Shown here: piece after piece, positions 1 through 9,004 of the stretch
Layout: every line of letters starts with the position of its first letter
Numbering within the stretch: position 1 is the stretch's first letter
Origin: Terriglobia bacterium
Lineage (GTDB): Bacteria > Acidobacteriota > Terriglobia > Terriglobales > Acidobacteriaceae
Assembly (NCBI GenBank): GCA_020073015.1
Contig: JAIQFZ010000075.1
Span: 1-57,001, forward strand
Direction of reading: 5' to 3'
DNA: 57,001 nucleotides
Notes under the pieces: model-generated
Seen by the model: only the letters and a program-made list of their open reading frames with translations
The model's database searches: none
Told to the model about the DNA's origin: nothing
Program-made: the position numbers and the translations under genes

Positions 1-2
1 TC

Positions 3-638
3 GGCGCGCTTCATCGCCGTGGCTTGCTGTGCGGCGGAAGCCTGTGCTCGGCAAGAGTTCAGTTAATCATTGGAGGAAAAGTTGTAAGCGGAGAAACAGA
101 CACGGGAACGGGCAAGCTTACTGTATTGCTCCCAGCTGCGGGCGAGGGCACGCTCACAGTTTCCCGGCACGGCAAGCGAGTTGTGGTTCCGTTCACTGCC
201 GCCATGGGAGCGCAACTCACAACATGTGTTGATCTTCAAGCGCATGTGCTCATCTCGTTGAGACGGGCGGCGATTGGTCCCCGCAATGACGTAGTCCTGA
301 AGCTCAAGAATCTCGGGTATCGTGCGAGCCGGGTTCATTTTCGCGTCTGGGCTCACGAGGGCAGGCTAAATGGCCCGACAGATATGTCTTTGTTTCTTGG
401 AGCTGGGAAAAGTCGTTCATGGCTCATCGAGGTCGCAGCCTCATCTGCCACCTACGTAGTTGCATCTGACGTACAGTGGCAGTACGGACATGGCCGAGCA
501 TTGCTATATGCCCCAGGAGGAGAAAGAGCCTGCGACAGCGGCGACAAGCCAATTGATGATACCGAGGGAGTCCTCGTCCAGAATTCCAAGAAGTGTTGGA
601 ATGCACTAGAAATGACCACTCCCCCCAGGCACGATTGA
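3..638 (+). CDS. Hypothetical protein, 5' end outside the window
   Basis: The reading frame is open from the left edge to a TGA at 636-638, so the start is probably upstream; a TTG at 24 is the first possible start inside the window. The translation is rich in beta-forming residues with alternating hydrophobics, for example GKLTVLLPAAGEGTLTVS near the start and HFRVWAHEG in the middle. There is no signal peptide or membrane segment in the visible part, and I do not recognise a family. Base composition is lower in GC than the genes that follow, which would fit an acquired segment. The product may be the C-terminal part of a secreted or surface beta-sandwich protein, but that is a guess. Confidence 0.4.
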   Translation, partial: GALHRRGLLCGGSLCSARVQLIIGGKVVSGETDTGTGKLTVLLPAAGEGTLTVSRHGKRVVVPFTAAMGAQLTTCVDLQAHVLISLRRAAIGPRNDVVLKLKNLGYRASRVHFRVWAHEGRLNGPTDMSLFLGAGKSRSWLIEVAASSATYVVASDVQWQYGHGRALLYAPGGERACDSGDKPIDDTEGVLVQNSKKCWNALEMTTPPRHD

Positions 639-1135
639 AGGCTGCTTACCTACAGCACAAACTCGCAAAAAGTGCGCTCTATCTGCGCTCTGTTTGTTGG
701 ATTACCACTGCTTTTCACTGCTTTTTGTGTCATCCGCTGACCTGCATGTTGTTGAAACTACGTTAATTTGTACTTTCGAATCCTATAGCGCCCACCAGCT
801 CACCTCCTGCACTGGCTTCCTGCGGCGTGCGAAAATGTCCACTTGGACATAGATCCGCGTTTGCACGATCTCAGGTCCTCGAGCGGTCCGAACCACCTCA
901 CGAAACGCGGCCGATCGCTCTACCCCCTGAACAATCTACTGCTTTGGATTCCTCTCCGTCCCGGCCAGGGTCGCTTATAATCAGCGCATAGTCGTGGGGA
1001 AGGTTTGCGGGCTGTCGGCGAGTACAAGCAGCCTCCTCATTCTCGGTCTCTTCTCCAAGCCGCGGTCCGCACAGCGCGGCCACAACCGAAGCTGATGTTT
1101 CCCCGGGTCAAATTGTTTTCAGCGGAGTTGACACC
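639..1135. other. Non-coding gap before the iorA-like gene
   Basis: No convincing gene is present in this gap of about 500 bases. It is AT-richer at its left end. A perfect 7-bp inverted repeat with a 2-bp centre lies at 835-850 (ATGTCCA, CT, TGGACAT) and could be an operator. A TATAAT hexamer at 976-981 could be a -10 box for the gene at 1136, but no good -35 box lies at normal spacing. Confidence 0.35.
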
Positions 1136-1651
1136 ATGCCCTTCGAATTTGTGGTTAACGGGCACCCCACCCGCGTGGATGTGCCTGCCAACATGCCTTT
1201 GCTGTGGGTGATCCGTGACGTTCTGAATTTGCGCGGCACGAAGTACGGGTGCGGCATGGCGCTGTGTGGCGCCTGTACGGTGCTCATCGACGGCGAAGCC
1301 ACGCGCTCCTGCGTAACCGATGTTTCAAGCGTTGCGGGCAAGAAGATTACGACGATTGAGGGCCTCTCACCCGACGGCTCCCACCCCGCGCAGGTGGCGT
1401 GGCAGAAGGTCGACGTGCCGCAGTGCGGCTACTGCCAGGCCGGACAGATCATGTCGGCCGCGGCGCTGCTGGCGAAGACGCCGCAACCTACCAATGCCCA
1501 GATTGACGAAGCGATGGAAGGCAACTTGTGCCGCTGTGGAACCTACCTTCGCATTCGCGAGGCGATTCATCGCGCCGCGGCAATGTCTGCGGGCGGAGCC
1601 AAGCAAGCTGCGGCAGCCGCTCCTGCCAAAATCGCTGACGCGCTGAGCTAA
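1136..1651 (+). CDS. (2Fe-2S)-binding small subunit of IorAB-type molybdenum oxidoreductase
   Basis: This is the electron-transfer subunit of a molybdenum hydroxylase of the isoquinoline 1-oxidoreductase or aldehyde oxidase type. It holds two [2Fe-2S] clusters that carry electrons from the molybdopterin subunit to an outside acceptor. The plant-type cluster ligands are C39, C44, C47 and C59 (pattern CGMALCGAC). The second cluster ligands are C97 and C100 (QCGYC) and C132 and C134 (LCRC). Length is 171 aa against about 150 for the family; the extra is an alanine-rich tail after residue 150. A GGAG lies 9 bases before the ATG. The molybdopterin subunit follows after a 172-base gap holding palindromes. 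That partner is broken, so the complex may not work. The true substrate is unknown. Confidence 0.9.
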   Translation: MPFEFVVNGHPTRVDVPANMPLLWVIRDVLNLRGTKYGCGMALCGACTVLIDGEATRSCVTDVSSVAGKKITTIEGLSPDGSHPAQVAWQKVDVPQCGYCQAGQIMSAAALLAKTPQPTNAQIDEAMEGNLCRCGTYLRIREAIHRAAAMSAGGAKQAAAAAPAKIADALS

Positions 1652-1693
1652 CAGGCTGCGGAAAAAGTCGATGTTGCACCTGATTTTGGGTGG

Positions 1694-1750
1694 CGCAGCG
1701 CTTCAGCGCTGCGATAACCGGTCAGTTATCAGTAGCGGCTTCAGCCGCTG
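1694..1750. repeat. Three short inverted repeats
   Basis: Three hairpins stand in a row: GCAGCGC/GCGCTGC with a short loop, ATAAC/GTTAT, and AGCGGCT/AGCCGCT around TC. They lie between the two subunit genes and belong in style to the GC palindromes found through the window. Confidence 0.7.
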
Positions 1751-1823
1751 AGGTCAAGATGCAGGTCGCGAAAGGAGTTTTCTTGCAACCTGCGAAATCG
1801 CTGACCTGAAATTAGGAGGCGCC

Positions 1824-3982
1824 ATGCAAGCTGTTCTCGGATCTGTTCAGATCGATCGTCGCTCATTTCTTCGCGTGACCGCCATGGCCGGCGGCGGCAT
1901 GGTGCTCAGTCTGTACCTCGACCCGCTTCTGCCGGGACAAGCGCCGCCGCCTGCCGCGCCCCTCTCACCCAGCGCCTTCGTTCGGATCGCAGCCGATGGA
2001 ACCGTGACCATCATGGCGAAGAACCCCGAGGTCGGCCAGGGCGTGAAGACGATGCTCCCCATGCTGATCGCGGAAGAACTGGACGTGGATTGGAAGGATG
2101 TAAAGATCGAGCAGGCCGATGTGGACGAGTCCAAGTACGGCGCGCAGTTTGCCGGGGGCAGCCGCGCGACTCCGCTGCATTGGGACTCGCTCCGGCGCGT
2201 GGGCGCAGCGGCGCGGCAGATGCTGGTCGCGGCGGCAGCGCAATCCTGGAACGTAGCCGAGCCGGAATGCACAACCTCGTCCGGGCGCGTCTACAATGCA
2301 AAGCGTTCGCTCGGCTACGGCGAACTGGCCGCTAAGGCTGCCAGCCTGACTCCGCCCGATCTGAAAGCGGTTCGGTTGAAGGATCCGAAGGATTACAAAA
2401 TCATTGGTCAGCCCATTCCGGGTGTAGACAACCACGCGATCGTGACCGGCAAGCCGATCTATGGAATTGATTTCACGGTTCCTGACATGCTGTGGGCGGT
2501 GTTTGAGAAGTGTCCCGTGTTCGGCGGCAAGGTGGTCAGCGCGAATCTCGACACCGTCAAGGCCTTGCCCGGAGTGCGCCATGCCTTTGTGGTGGCGGGC
2601 GACGGCGACCCGATGAGCCTGAGCAGTGGCGTGGCCATTGTCGCCGACAACTGGTGGGCCGCCCGCACGGCGCGCGAGAAACTCGAAGTCAAGTGGAACG
2701 AAGGAGCGACGGCCACCCAGAGCAGCGAAGGGTTTGCGCACCAGGCGGAGGAATTGTCGAAGCAGCCGCCGGCACGTACCCTGCGCAAAGATGGCGACGT
2801 GGACACCGCGCTCAAGGTCGCGGGCAAAGTGGTGGAGGCCTCGTACTTTTATCCGTTCCTGGCGCACGCGCCGATGGAGCCGCAGAACTGCACGGCGCGC
2901 TACAAAGATGGCAAGCTTGAGATGTGGGCTCCGTCGCAGACTCCGCAGCGAGGCCTGCCGATGGTTTCAAAGGCGCTCGGCATCCCGGCCAGCGACATCA
3001 CGATTCACCTGCCGCGCCTCGGCGGAGGATTCGGGCGGCGCCTGAACGACGATTACATGGTCGAAGCGGCTTGGATTGCCAAGGTCGTCGGCGTCCCCGT
3101 GAAGCTGTTGTGGACGCGTGAAGACGACATGCGCCACGACTTCTATCGTCCAGCCGGATTCCATTTCCTGAAAGGCGGCGTCGATGCGTCGGGCAAGCTG
3201 GTGGCGTGGCGCAATCACTTTGTTACCTTTGGCGAAGGCGAACACTTTGCTCCCGCTGCCGGGTGCCGCTGGGTGTGCCGACGGGCGCTCTGCGTGCCCC
3301 GGGCAGCAACGGGATCGCCTTTGTCATGCAGTCGTTCCTCGACGAACTGGCGCACGCTGCCGGCAAGGACCCGCTGCAATTCCGTCTGGCTCTTCTCGAA
3401 ACCGCGCCGCTGCCTTTCTCGGCGGGAAACCAGGGAGCCCCTCCAGCAAATCTGTTCAACGCCCAGCGCATGCACGGGGTGTTAGAACTGGTGCGCGACA
3501 AATCCGGATGGGCCGCGCACAAGCCCGCGAAGGGTACCGGGATGGGAGTGGCCTTCCACTTCAGCCATCTCGGATATTTTGCCGAAGTGGCAGAGGTGCA
3601 CGTTGACCAGAAGAGTCAGCTGAAGGTCAGCAAGGTTTGGGTTGCTGCGGACATTGGCAGCCAGGTCATCAACCCGAGCAACGCCGTGAATCAGGCGCAG
3701 GGCTCGGTGATCGACGGACTGAGCCACATGATGGGATACGAAATCACTATCGAACGCGGCCGGGTGCAGCAGAGCAACTTCGACGACTATCCGCCCGTGC
3801 GGATCTCGCAGGCTCCGCCAGAGATCGAAGTGCACTTCCGCAAGACGGAGTTCTCGCCGACCGGACTCGGCGAGCCTGCGCTTCCGCCGGTTCTGCCAGC
3901 GGTGTGCAATGCCATCTTCGGCGCCACCGGAAGAAGGATCCGCAAGTTGCCGCTAGCCAAGAACGGTTTCAGCTGGGCCTAG
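1824..3982 (+). pseudogene. IorB-type molybdopterin-binding subunit, frameshifted with internal loss
   Basis: This is the catalytic subunit of an isoquinoline 1-oxidoreductase-like enzyme in two frames. The first part starts at ATG 1824 with a twin-arginine signal (RRSFLR, residues 13-18) and a hydrophobic stretch, so export by Tat is expected. It reads well to about 3260 ([11 protein letters not shown]). The family then resumes in another frame at about 3271 with [16 protein letters not shown] and runs to TAG 3982. From memory of the family, roughly 20-25 residues are missing at the join, and the loss is not a multiple of three. The C-terminal GLGEPALPP motif with the catalytic glutamate is present. 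It could be a true pseudogene or an assembly error. Confidence 0.8.
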
Positions 3983-3984
3983 GG

Positions 3985-4011
3985 TAGTGTAGGGCGGACA
4001 CTCTTGTCCGC
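3985..4011. repeat. GTAG-type palindrome (GGACACTCTTGTCC core)
   Basis: It begins 2 bases after the TAG stop of the iorB-like gene. The 25 bases at 3987-4011 recur exactly at 45173-45197, and a related copy lies at 41873-41895. The core folds as GCGGACA/TGTCCGC. Confidence 0.8.
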
Positions 4012-4029
4012 GCAGCGGCGCAAGGATGG

Positions 4030-4063
4030 GGCCCCGCTTTTGAGTTGGACCGACTGCGGGGCC
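4030..4063. terminator. Hairpin between convergent genes
   Basis: An 8-bp perfect stem, GGCCCCGC with GCGGGGCC, encloses an 18-base loop between the ends of the iorB-like gene and the minus-strand gene at 4113. There is no clear T run, so its role as terminator is only suggested. Confidence 0.35.
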
Positions 4064-4112
4064 GGGATGTGCCGTGCACGGACTTGGGCTACTGGATCGT
4101 TCTCTCTACTTC

Positions 4113-5780
4113 CTACTTCTTCTGAACCTCCACCGAGTCGGGGACGTGGAGTGCGCCTCGGGTCTGGTCTTCCACTTTGATGGGTTGGCCGTGCTTCAGG
4201 TAGGGGGCTAGAGCGGCGGGCTTGGCCCAATCGAGGTCCCATCCGTCATCGATCGCGATCAGGGTGTAGGAGCCGGGGACCACGCTGTGCAGGGTGAAAC
4301 TGCCGTCGAAATCGCTCTGGTCCCGGCGGAAGAGTTCATGGTTGGCTTCGGGATCCTTGGGGACGAGAACAATCATTGCTCCGGAGGCTGGCTTGCCGGC
4401 GCGCTTGGCAGCTCCTTCGACGTTGACTTTGCCTTCGACCAGCGTGAGTGACACGGTGAGGGATGCGTCCTCGGGAACGGTCAGCGTGTGTCCTCGAGTT
4501 TCACTGTCACCGGAAGCGATCCCAACCACCGAATATGCCTTGGTGGACGTGCCCGCCAGCACCTCGTACGTACCCGGAGCGGCGTCCTGGAATTCGACCT
4601 CGCCTTTGGGGTTCACCAGTTCCCAGGCGAGGAAGCGGCCTTTGCCGTTGCGCAGCGCGACGTGGAGTTCCTCGGGAAGGTTGGCGGCGCCGCGCACATG
4701 GACGGCGGCCTTGATCTTGCTCACAGAACGGGCGGAGTTGGGATCGAGTTCCTGGCCGTTCGACAGGTCCATCTCGGCCGGCTCTTTGAACTGGCCGGAG
4801 GAATCGGGCATGCGGACGAAATACTTGCCGGCGGGGATTCCGCTTACCTCATAAACGCCGGGCGAGATCATCTGCGCGCCTTGGGCCGGGATCTGCTCCA
4901 CTCCGTCAAAGGCGGGTGCCTGCAACAAAGGTGGCTGGACTCCGTGCTCCGCATCTTCGCGGGTATGAAAGATGAGATGAAGAGACGGCGCCGGGGCCAG
5001 GTGAATATCGGCTTCGAGATGGTCGCCGCCGCGCAGGGGGATCGGGGTGGCCTCGTCCGCTTCCGTGGTATCGCCGTAGTAAGTGACTGGATAGGCGACG
5101 TCGAGCGAGCGGTCCACCGATGAAGGTTCGTGGCCGGTCACCGGATGGACGGCATACCAGGGACTGGCATGCACCGACACGAAGTACGTGCCCTCGTCGA
5201 GCGGAGTTGCTTCGTAGGCGCCTTGATCGTCGGTCGTCACATTGCTCACCGGCAAGATGCGGCTGACGCCGGAGCCTCGGTCTTCGCGGTAAATCCGCAC
5301 CGATGCTTCGCGCACCGGCTCCTGGGCTTCATCGAGGACTGTGCCGGCAAGCACGGCAACCGGGGGCAGACGGAGAACGAGGTGCTCGGTGTCAAGGCCG
5401 GCGCCCGTGACAATTGCGGTCGAGAATTGTTCGTGCTGGTTGTAGGAGGAGGTGATGTATCCGCGCTTGGCTCCCTGCAGCGTGAACTTTCCCGCGATGA
5501 CTCGGAATTCGAAGCGGCCGTCGTTGGCCGTGACCAGCGATCGCTGGCTCTGGGGATTGCGGGCGTCCATGATCTGGACGCGGACCCGGGCGAGCACGGA
5601 GCCGCCTTTGCTGCTCACGACCGTTCCCGCGATGCGATAGGGTCCAATGGCAAGCGGTTCAGTCTTTGCTGCTTGCGCAGCCGAGATTGCCGGCAAGTGC
5701 AGGAACAGCAGCAAAAGACCGAGAAGGACAGCGGAGAATGAGCGCCGTCCGCTGGTCGTTGCTGAATTGGGGTTGATCAT
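4113..5780 (-). CDS. Secreted carboxypeptidase-regulatory-like domain protein
   Basis: An exported protein of about 555 aa built from beta-sandwich repeats. A signal peptide is visible (RRSFSAVLLGLLLLFLHL followed by an alanine-rich cleavage region). Repeated modules of the carboxypeptidase D regulatory type start with phrases such as YRIAGTVVSSKGG and VAVLAGTVLDEAQEPV and end in DGRFEF or DGSFTLHSVVPGSYTL. I see no peptidase catalytic site and no TonB barrel, so an adhesive or carbohydrate-binding surface role is only a guess. The ATG at 5780 is preferred; a GTG at 5786 directly after the TAA of the upstream gene is possible. No good ribosome site is visible. It is likely co-transcribed with the related gene at 5787-7586. 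Confidence 0.8.
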   Translation of the reverse strand: MINPNSATTSGRRSFSAVLLGLLLLFLHLPAISAAQAAKTEPLAIGPYRIAGTVVSSKGGSVLARVRVQIMDARNPQSQRSLVTANDGRFEFRVIAGKFTLQGAKRGYITSSYNQHEQFSTAIVTGAGLDTEHLVLRLPPVAVLAGTVLDEAQEPVREASVRIYREDRGSGVSRILPVSNVTTDDQGAYEATPLDEGTYFVSVHASPWYAVHPVTGHEPSSVDRSLDVAYPVTYYGDTTEADEATPIPLRGGDHLEADIHLAPAPSLHLIFHTREDAEHGVQPPLLQAPAFDGVEQIPAQGAQMISPGVYEVSGIPAGKYFVRMPDSSGQFKEPAEMDLSNGQELDPNSARSVSKIKAAVHVRGAANLPEELHVALRNGKGRFLAWELVNPKGEVEFQDAAPGTYEVLAGTSTKAYSVVGIASGDSETRGHTLTVPEDASLTVSLTLVEGKVNVEGAAKRAGKPASGAMIVLVPKDPEANHELFRRDQSDFDGSFTLHSVVPGSYTLIAIDDGWDLDWAKPAALAPYLKHGQPIKVEDQTRGALHVPDSVEVQKK

Positions 5781-5786
5781 CGTCAC

Positions 5787-7586
5787 TTATTGCTCGCTCG
5801 TCAGGATGAGGTGCAAGGTCACGTGTTCTTTCTGTCCGCCGGACAAGCGGACGGCTGGGCCCATGTTGTCGTAAGTCTTCATCGCTTCGGGATTGCGGTA
5901 CTCGAGTTGGGGCTGTTCGCGGTCAAAAGCCAGCACGCGGTACGTTCCGGGTGGCAGGGGTTGCGAAGCGAAACTTCCATCAGGATTGACCGCGATCTGA
6001 GCTGCTTCGCCGCTGCTATCGGGCAGCGGAATGCAGTAGATATGAGCAGGGGCAGGTCCAGGCGCAGAGACGGGCGCGCCAGTTTCGAGTTCCGGTTGCG
6101 GCGCGGACGATGGGCTCGCTGGCGGGACGATGCCGTCGACATTGCCGTCGATGGTCGCGGTATCGTCGAGCATCGTGATTTCGATGGGAGAAGCTGCACC
6201 TCCAGCGCCCACCACCAACGGCTCACGCTGCAGGTCGGTTGTGCCGGAACGGACGGACGCAGCGTAGCCGCGTGCGGTTTGGACTCGTACCCAGTAGCGG
6301 CCGGGCGCAACGTTTTCGATCACCAGCGCGTCGTCCTCCGGGCCCTTGGGAGGGCGGAGGAAGCCATTTTGCGCCCGGCCGAACTCGTCTGCCGATTCGA
6401 GGTTTACGTTCAGGTAGCGCCGTGGTCCGCGGAGATTAAAGGTGCGCTTGCCATTGTTGAAGGTGGCGGTACCCTCATCTTCCTTGCTGGTGAACTCTTC
6501 TTTCACATTGATGGGGACGGAACCGCCGGGCACGAGCGTCATGTGCGCCCCTTCGACGGCGGCGCCTTTGATGTTGAGCGTCAGCAGGCCCGAGGATGTC
6601 GTCTGTCCAAATCTGGTGGCTTCGACCGTGTAAGTACCGTTCGGAAGCATCCCGTCGATGCTTCGTGTGCCGGCGTTGTATCCGAGGGAATAACCGGGCC
6701 CGTTCCGACCCTGACTGTAGACATTCACATTGAGTCCAAGACCCGGCGGCACATTCTCGACCGCGATCTTGACGTTGTAGTAGGGCTGCTGGACGAGGGA
6801 AATGTGCGCCTGCGCGGTCTCCCCCGCCGATAACTCGATGGTGGTCGCGGAGTCGAAATCGGCGGCGTCCTGGTAGTAGACGGGCGGGTATCCGTAGAGT
6901 TGGCCGCGCGGATCGAAGGTCAGGGGATCGCGATCCAGCAATTCGCGCGTCAGCAGCTTGTAGGTGCCAGCGTGGAGGTCGGCGAAACGGAACTCGCCGG
7001 TGGATCTGGACACGGCGGTTCCGGCCGGAACCCAGTGGGCGCGGCCATCCTGTACCTGGCGGCGGTAAAGTTGCAGCTGGATGCTGTCGGGCGCTTCGGA
7101 AGTGGGAAGCGAAACTTGGCCGGCGATGATGGCTTCCGGGACCAGCGACAAGCTTAATTCTTTCGCGTTCTGCGCCAGGGTTGGTCGGTTGTTGGAGTCC
7201 TCAAGGAAGCCGGGCTTGCGGGCCGAGAGCACGTCGGGGAGATTGGTCTCGTGGATTCGAACCCCACCAACGAAGGTGCCGGCGGCAGGGTCAGCACTCT
7301 CGTGGACTTGTGGGGCTGTGAACTCGAAGCGGCCCTGACCGTCTGTCATGGTGGCAAAGCGCTCATCCGGCGAAACAACGAGGGCGCGTGGGATGGCCTC
7401 GTGGGTGACGGCGTTTACCACCGTTCCGTGAATGCTGTCGGGGGCGTCGGACGAAGACTGAGCGGAGACTGGCGGGGTCGTCGTGGAGAGTAAGAGCACG
7501 AAGACGGCAACACTAAGAAATCGCAATCGACGGGCTGGGATGGCGCGGACTCGAGTCGAGGAAAAACCTTGCTGGCGGCTATTCAA
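5787..7586 (-). CDS. Secreted carboxypeptidase-regulatory-like domain protein, second copy
   Basis: A 599-aa exported protein of the same build as its downstream neighbour, which begins within a few bases of this stop. The signal peptide is around residues 19-42 (LRFLSVAVFVLLLS then a cleavage region ending in SAQ). The first module starts with SIHGTVVNAVTHEAIPRA and contains DGQGRFEF. Further beta modules follow, with a proline-rich linker near residue 510 and a final module ending PPGTYRVLAFD. The start is a TTG; an in-frame TAG lies just upstream, and no Shine-Dalgarno is visible. It is transcribed away from the hydrogenase operon out of the shared gap 7587-7900. Function is unknown. Confidence 0.75.
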   Translation of the reverse strand: MNSRQQGFSSTRVRAIPARRLRFLSVAVFVLLLSTTTPPVSAQSSSDAPDSIHGTVVNAVTHEAIPRALVVSPDERFATMTDGQGRFEFTAPQVHESADPAAGTFVGGVRIHETNLPDVLSARKPGFLEDSNNRPTLAQNAKELSLSLVPEAIIAGQVSLPTSEAPDSIQLQLYRRQVQDGRAHWVPAGTAVSRSTGEFRFADLHAGTYKLLTRELLDRDPLTFDPRGQLYGYPPVYYQDAADFDSATTIELSAGETAQAHISLVQQPYYNVKIAVENVPPGLGLNVNVYSQGRNGPGYSLGYNAGTRSIDGMLPNGTYTVEATRFGQTTSSGLLTLNIKGAAVEGAHMTLVPGGSVPINVKEEFTSKEDEGTATFNNGKRTFNLRGPRRYLNVNLESADEFGRAQNGFLRPPKGPEDDALVIENVAPGRYWVRVQTARGYAASVRSGTTDLQREPLVVGAGGAASPIEITMLDDTATIDGNVDGIVPPASPSSAPQPELETGAPVSAPGPAPAHIYCIPLPDSSGEAAQIAVNPDGSFASQPLPPGTYRVLAFDREQPQLEYRNPEAMKTYDNMGPAVRLSGGQKEHVTLHLILTSEQ

Positions 7587-7803
7587 AGGAGACTACCCCG
7601 TAGTTTGTATTGTGGCTGAAGATCGGAAAAATGCAAATGCGCAGGCGCAAGTCTCTGTCGGCGTTCGCTGATCCACTCCATCACCCTTCTGGTCGTTGAT
7701 TTACCTGGATGCTACCGGCTTTCGACAAGTCCCCCGAAACGTCACGCGGCGGGGCCGTGTCAGGTTAGCGAAAGGACGACCTTCCCTAACATTTGCTCAC
7801 AGC

Positions 7804-7850
7804 GATCAGTGATCGAAGTCACTGATCCTATGTGTGGATGTACTAACATT
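7804..7850 (+). promoter_or_regulatory. Crp/Fnr-type operator and -10 box before the hydrogenase operon
   Basis: The 24 bases at 7804-7827 are a perfect inverted repeat with 9-bp arms (GATCAGTGA, TCGAAG, TCACTGATC). The core GTGA-N6-TCAC is the half-site layout of the Crp/Fnr family. A possible -10 box, TAACAT, lies at 7844-7849. This puts the start of transcription near 7856 and the operator centre near -41, the usual place for a class II activator. No good -35 box is seen, which fits activator dependence. The rest of the 314-base gap 7587-7900 shows nothing else. Confidence 0.6.
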
Positions 7851-7900
7851 CGCGGACATCGGTCACAAAGAAAGTTTTCCAGGTCCGATCGAGGCACTCT

Positions 7901-9001
7901 ATGGAAAGTCTCCTGCGCAAAACCACTACCTACGATGTTCTGCGAGAGCATGGAATTGATCGTCGCCGGTTTGTGAAGTTCTGCACCATGATGGCTGCGG
8001 CCTTGGGATTGGAGGCAACTGTCGTCCCGCAAATTGTGGAGGCGCTGGAGACCAAGCCGCGCCTACCAGTGATCTGGCTGCATGGCTTGGAGTGCACGTG
8101 CTGCAGCGAGTCGTTCATCCGCTCGTCGCACCCGATCGCGCAGGACGTCGTGCTGAACATGATCTCGCTCGACTATGACGATACCCTGCAGGCGGCGGCG
8201 GGCTTCCAGGTGGAGGAGATCCGCAAACGCATCATGAAGGAGTATGCCGGCCAGTACGTGCTGGCGGTGGAGGGCAACGCACCGACCGCCGATGGCGGCG
8301 TGTACTGCACGGTGGGTGGGGAGACCTTCCTGAGCATCCTCGAAGAAACGGCCGAGAACGCCAAGGCGGTGATTGCCTGGGGTTCCTGCGCTTCGAACGG
8401 ATGTGTACAGGCGGCCAAACCAAATCCGACCGGCGCGAAGCCGGTTCGCAAATTAATTTCACACAAGGCCATCGTGAATGTGCCGGGATGTCCGCCGATT
8501 GCGGAAGTGATGACCGGCGTCCTCACGTACATTCTCACCTTCGGCGCTCTGCCGGAGTTGGATCGCTACGGGCGTCCCAAGATGTTCTACGGGCAGCGCA
8601 TCCACGACAAGTGCTACCGGCGGCCGTTCTTCGATGCGGGGCAGTTTGTCGAGTCCTGGGACGACGACGGAGCGAAGAAGGGCTGGTGCCTGTACAAGAT
8701 GGGCTGCCGCGGACCGACCACCTACAACTCGTGTCCGACGTTCAAGTGGAACAACGGCGTGTCGTATCCGATTGGCTCGGGACACGGGTGCATCGGCTGC
8801 AGCGAGGACAACTTCTGGGACAACGGTCCGTTCTACGAGCGGCTAACGTCGATTCCGGTGCCGGGGATTGAGTCCACGCCGAACGAAGTCGGCGCAGTAG
8901 TGGCGGGAGCGGCGGCGGTGGGTGTGGGATTGCACTTTGTCTCCACCGAGATCCGGCGCGCGACCCAAAAAGAGAAAGCTCCGGAAAAGGAAGGAAGGTG
9001 A
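7901..9001 (+). CDS. hyaA: [NiFe]-hydrogenase small subunit, oxygen-tolerant type (group 1d-like)
   Basis: The electron-transfer subunit of a membrane-bound uptake hydrogenase. A Tat signal (DRRRFVKFC, residues 20-28) sends the folded pair across the membrane. Proximal-cluster cysteines are C65, C67, C68, C163, C168 and C197. Taking away 48 gives 17, 19, 20, 115, 120 and 149, the six positions that bind the [4Fe-3S] cluster in oxygen-tolerant hydrogenases such as E. coli Hyd-1. The distal cluster region (RIHDKCYRR to KMGCRG) and the medial region (NSCPTF, HGCIGC) are complete. A C-terminal hydrophobic stretch ([17 protein letters not shown]) is the expected membrane anchor. The ATG is preceded by GAGG at 7 bases. 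The large subunit starts 3 bases after the stop. Confidence 0.96.
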   Translation: MESLLRKTTTYDVLREHGIDRRRFVKFCTMMAAALGLEATVVPQIVEALETKPRLPVIWLHGLECTCCSESFIRSSHPIAQDVVLNMISLDYDDTLQAAAGFQVEEIRKRIMKEYAGQYVLAVEGNAPTADGGVYCTVGGETFLSILEETAENAKAVIAWGSCASNGCVQAAKPNPTGAKPVRKLISHKAIVNVPGCPPIAEVMTGVLTYILTFGALPELDRYGRPKMFYGQRIHDKCYRRPFFDAGQFVESWDDDGAKKGWCLYKMGCRGPTTYNSCPTFKWNNGVSYPIGSGHGCIGCSEDNFWDNGPFYERLTSIPVPGIESTPNEVGAVVAGAAAVGVGLHFVSTEIRRATQKEKAPEKEGR

Positions 9002-9004
9002 GGC

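Noticed and set aside
639-1135. A tRNA or integration site in the left gap
   Set aside because: No cloverleaf or T-loop sequence (GGTTCGAATC type) is present.
4113-7586. TonB-dependent receptors, which in Acidobacteriota often start with a similar regulatory-like domain
   Set aside because: Neither protein shows a plug or beta-barrel region; both are too short.
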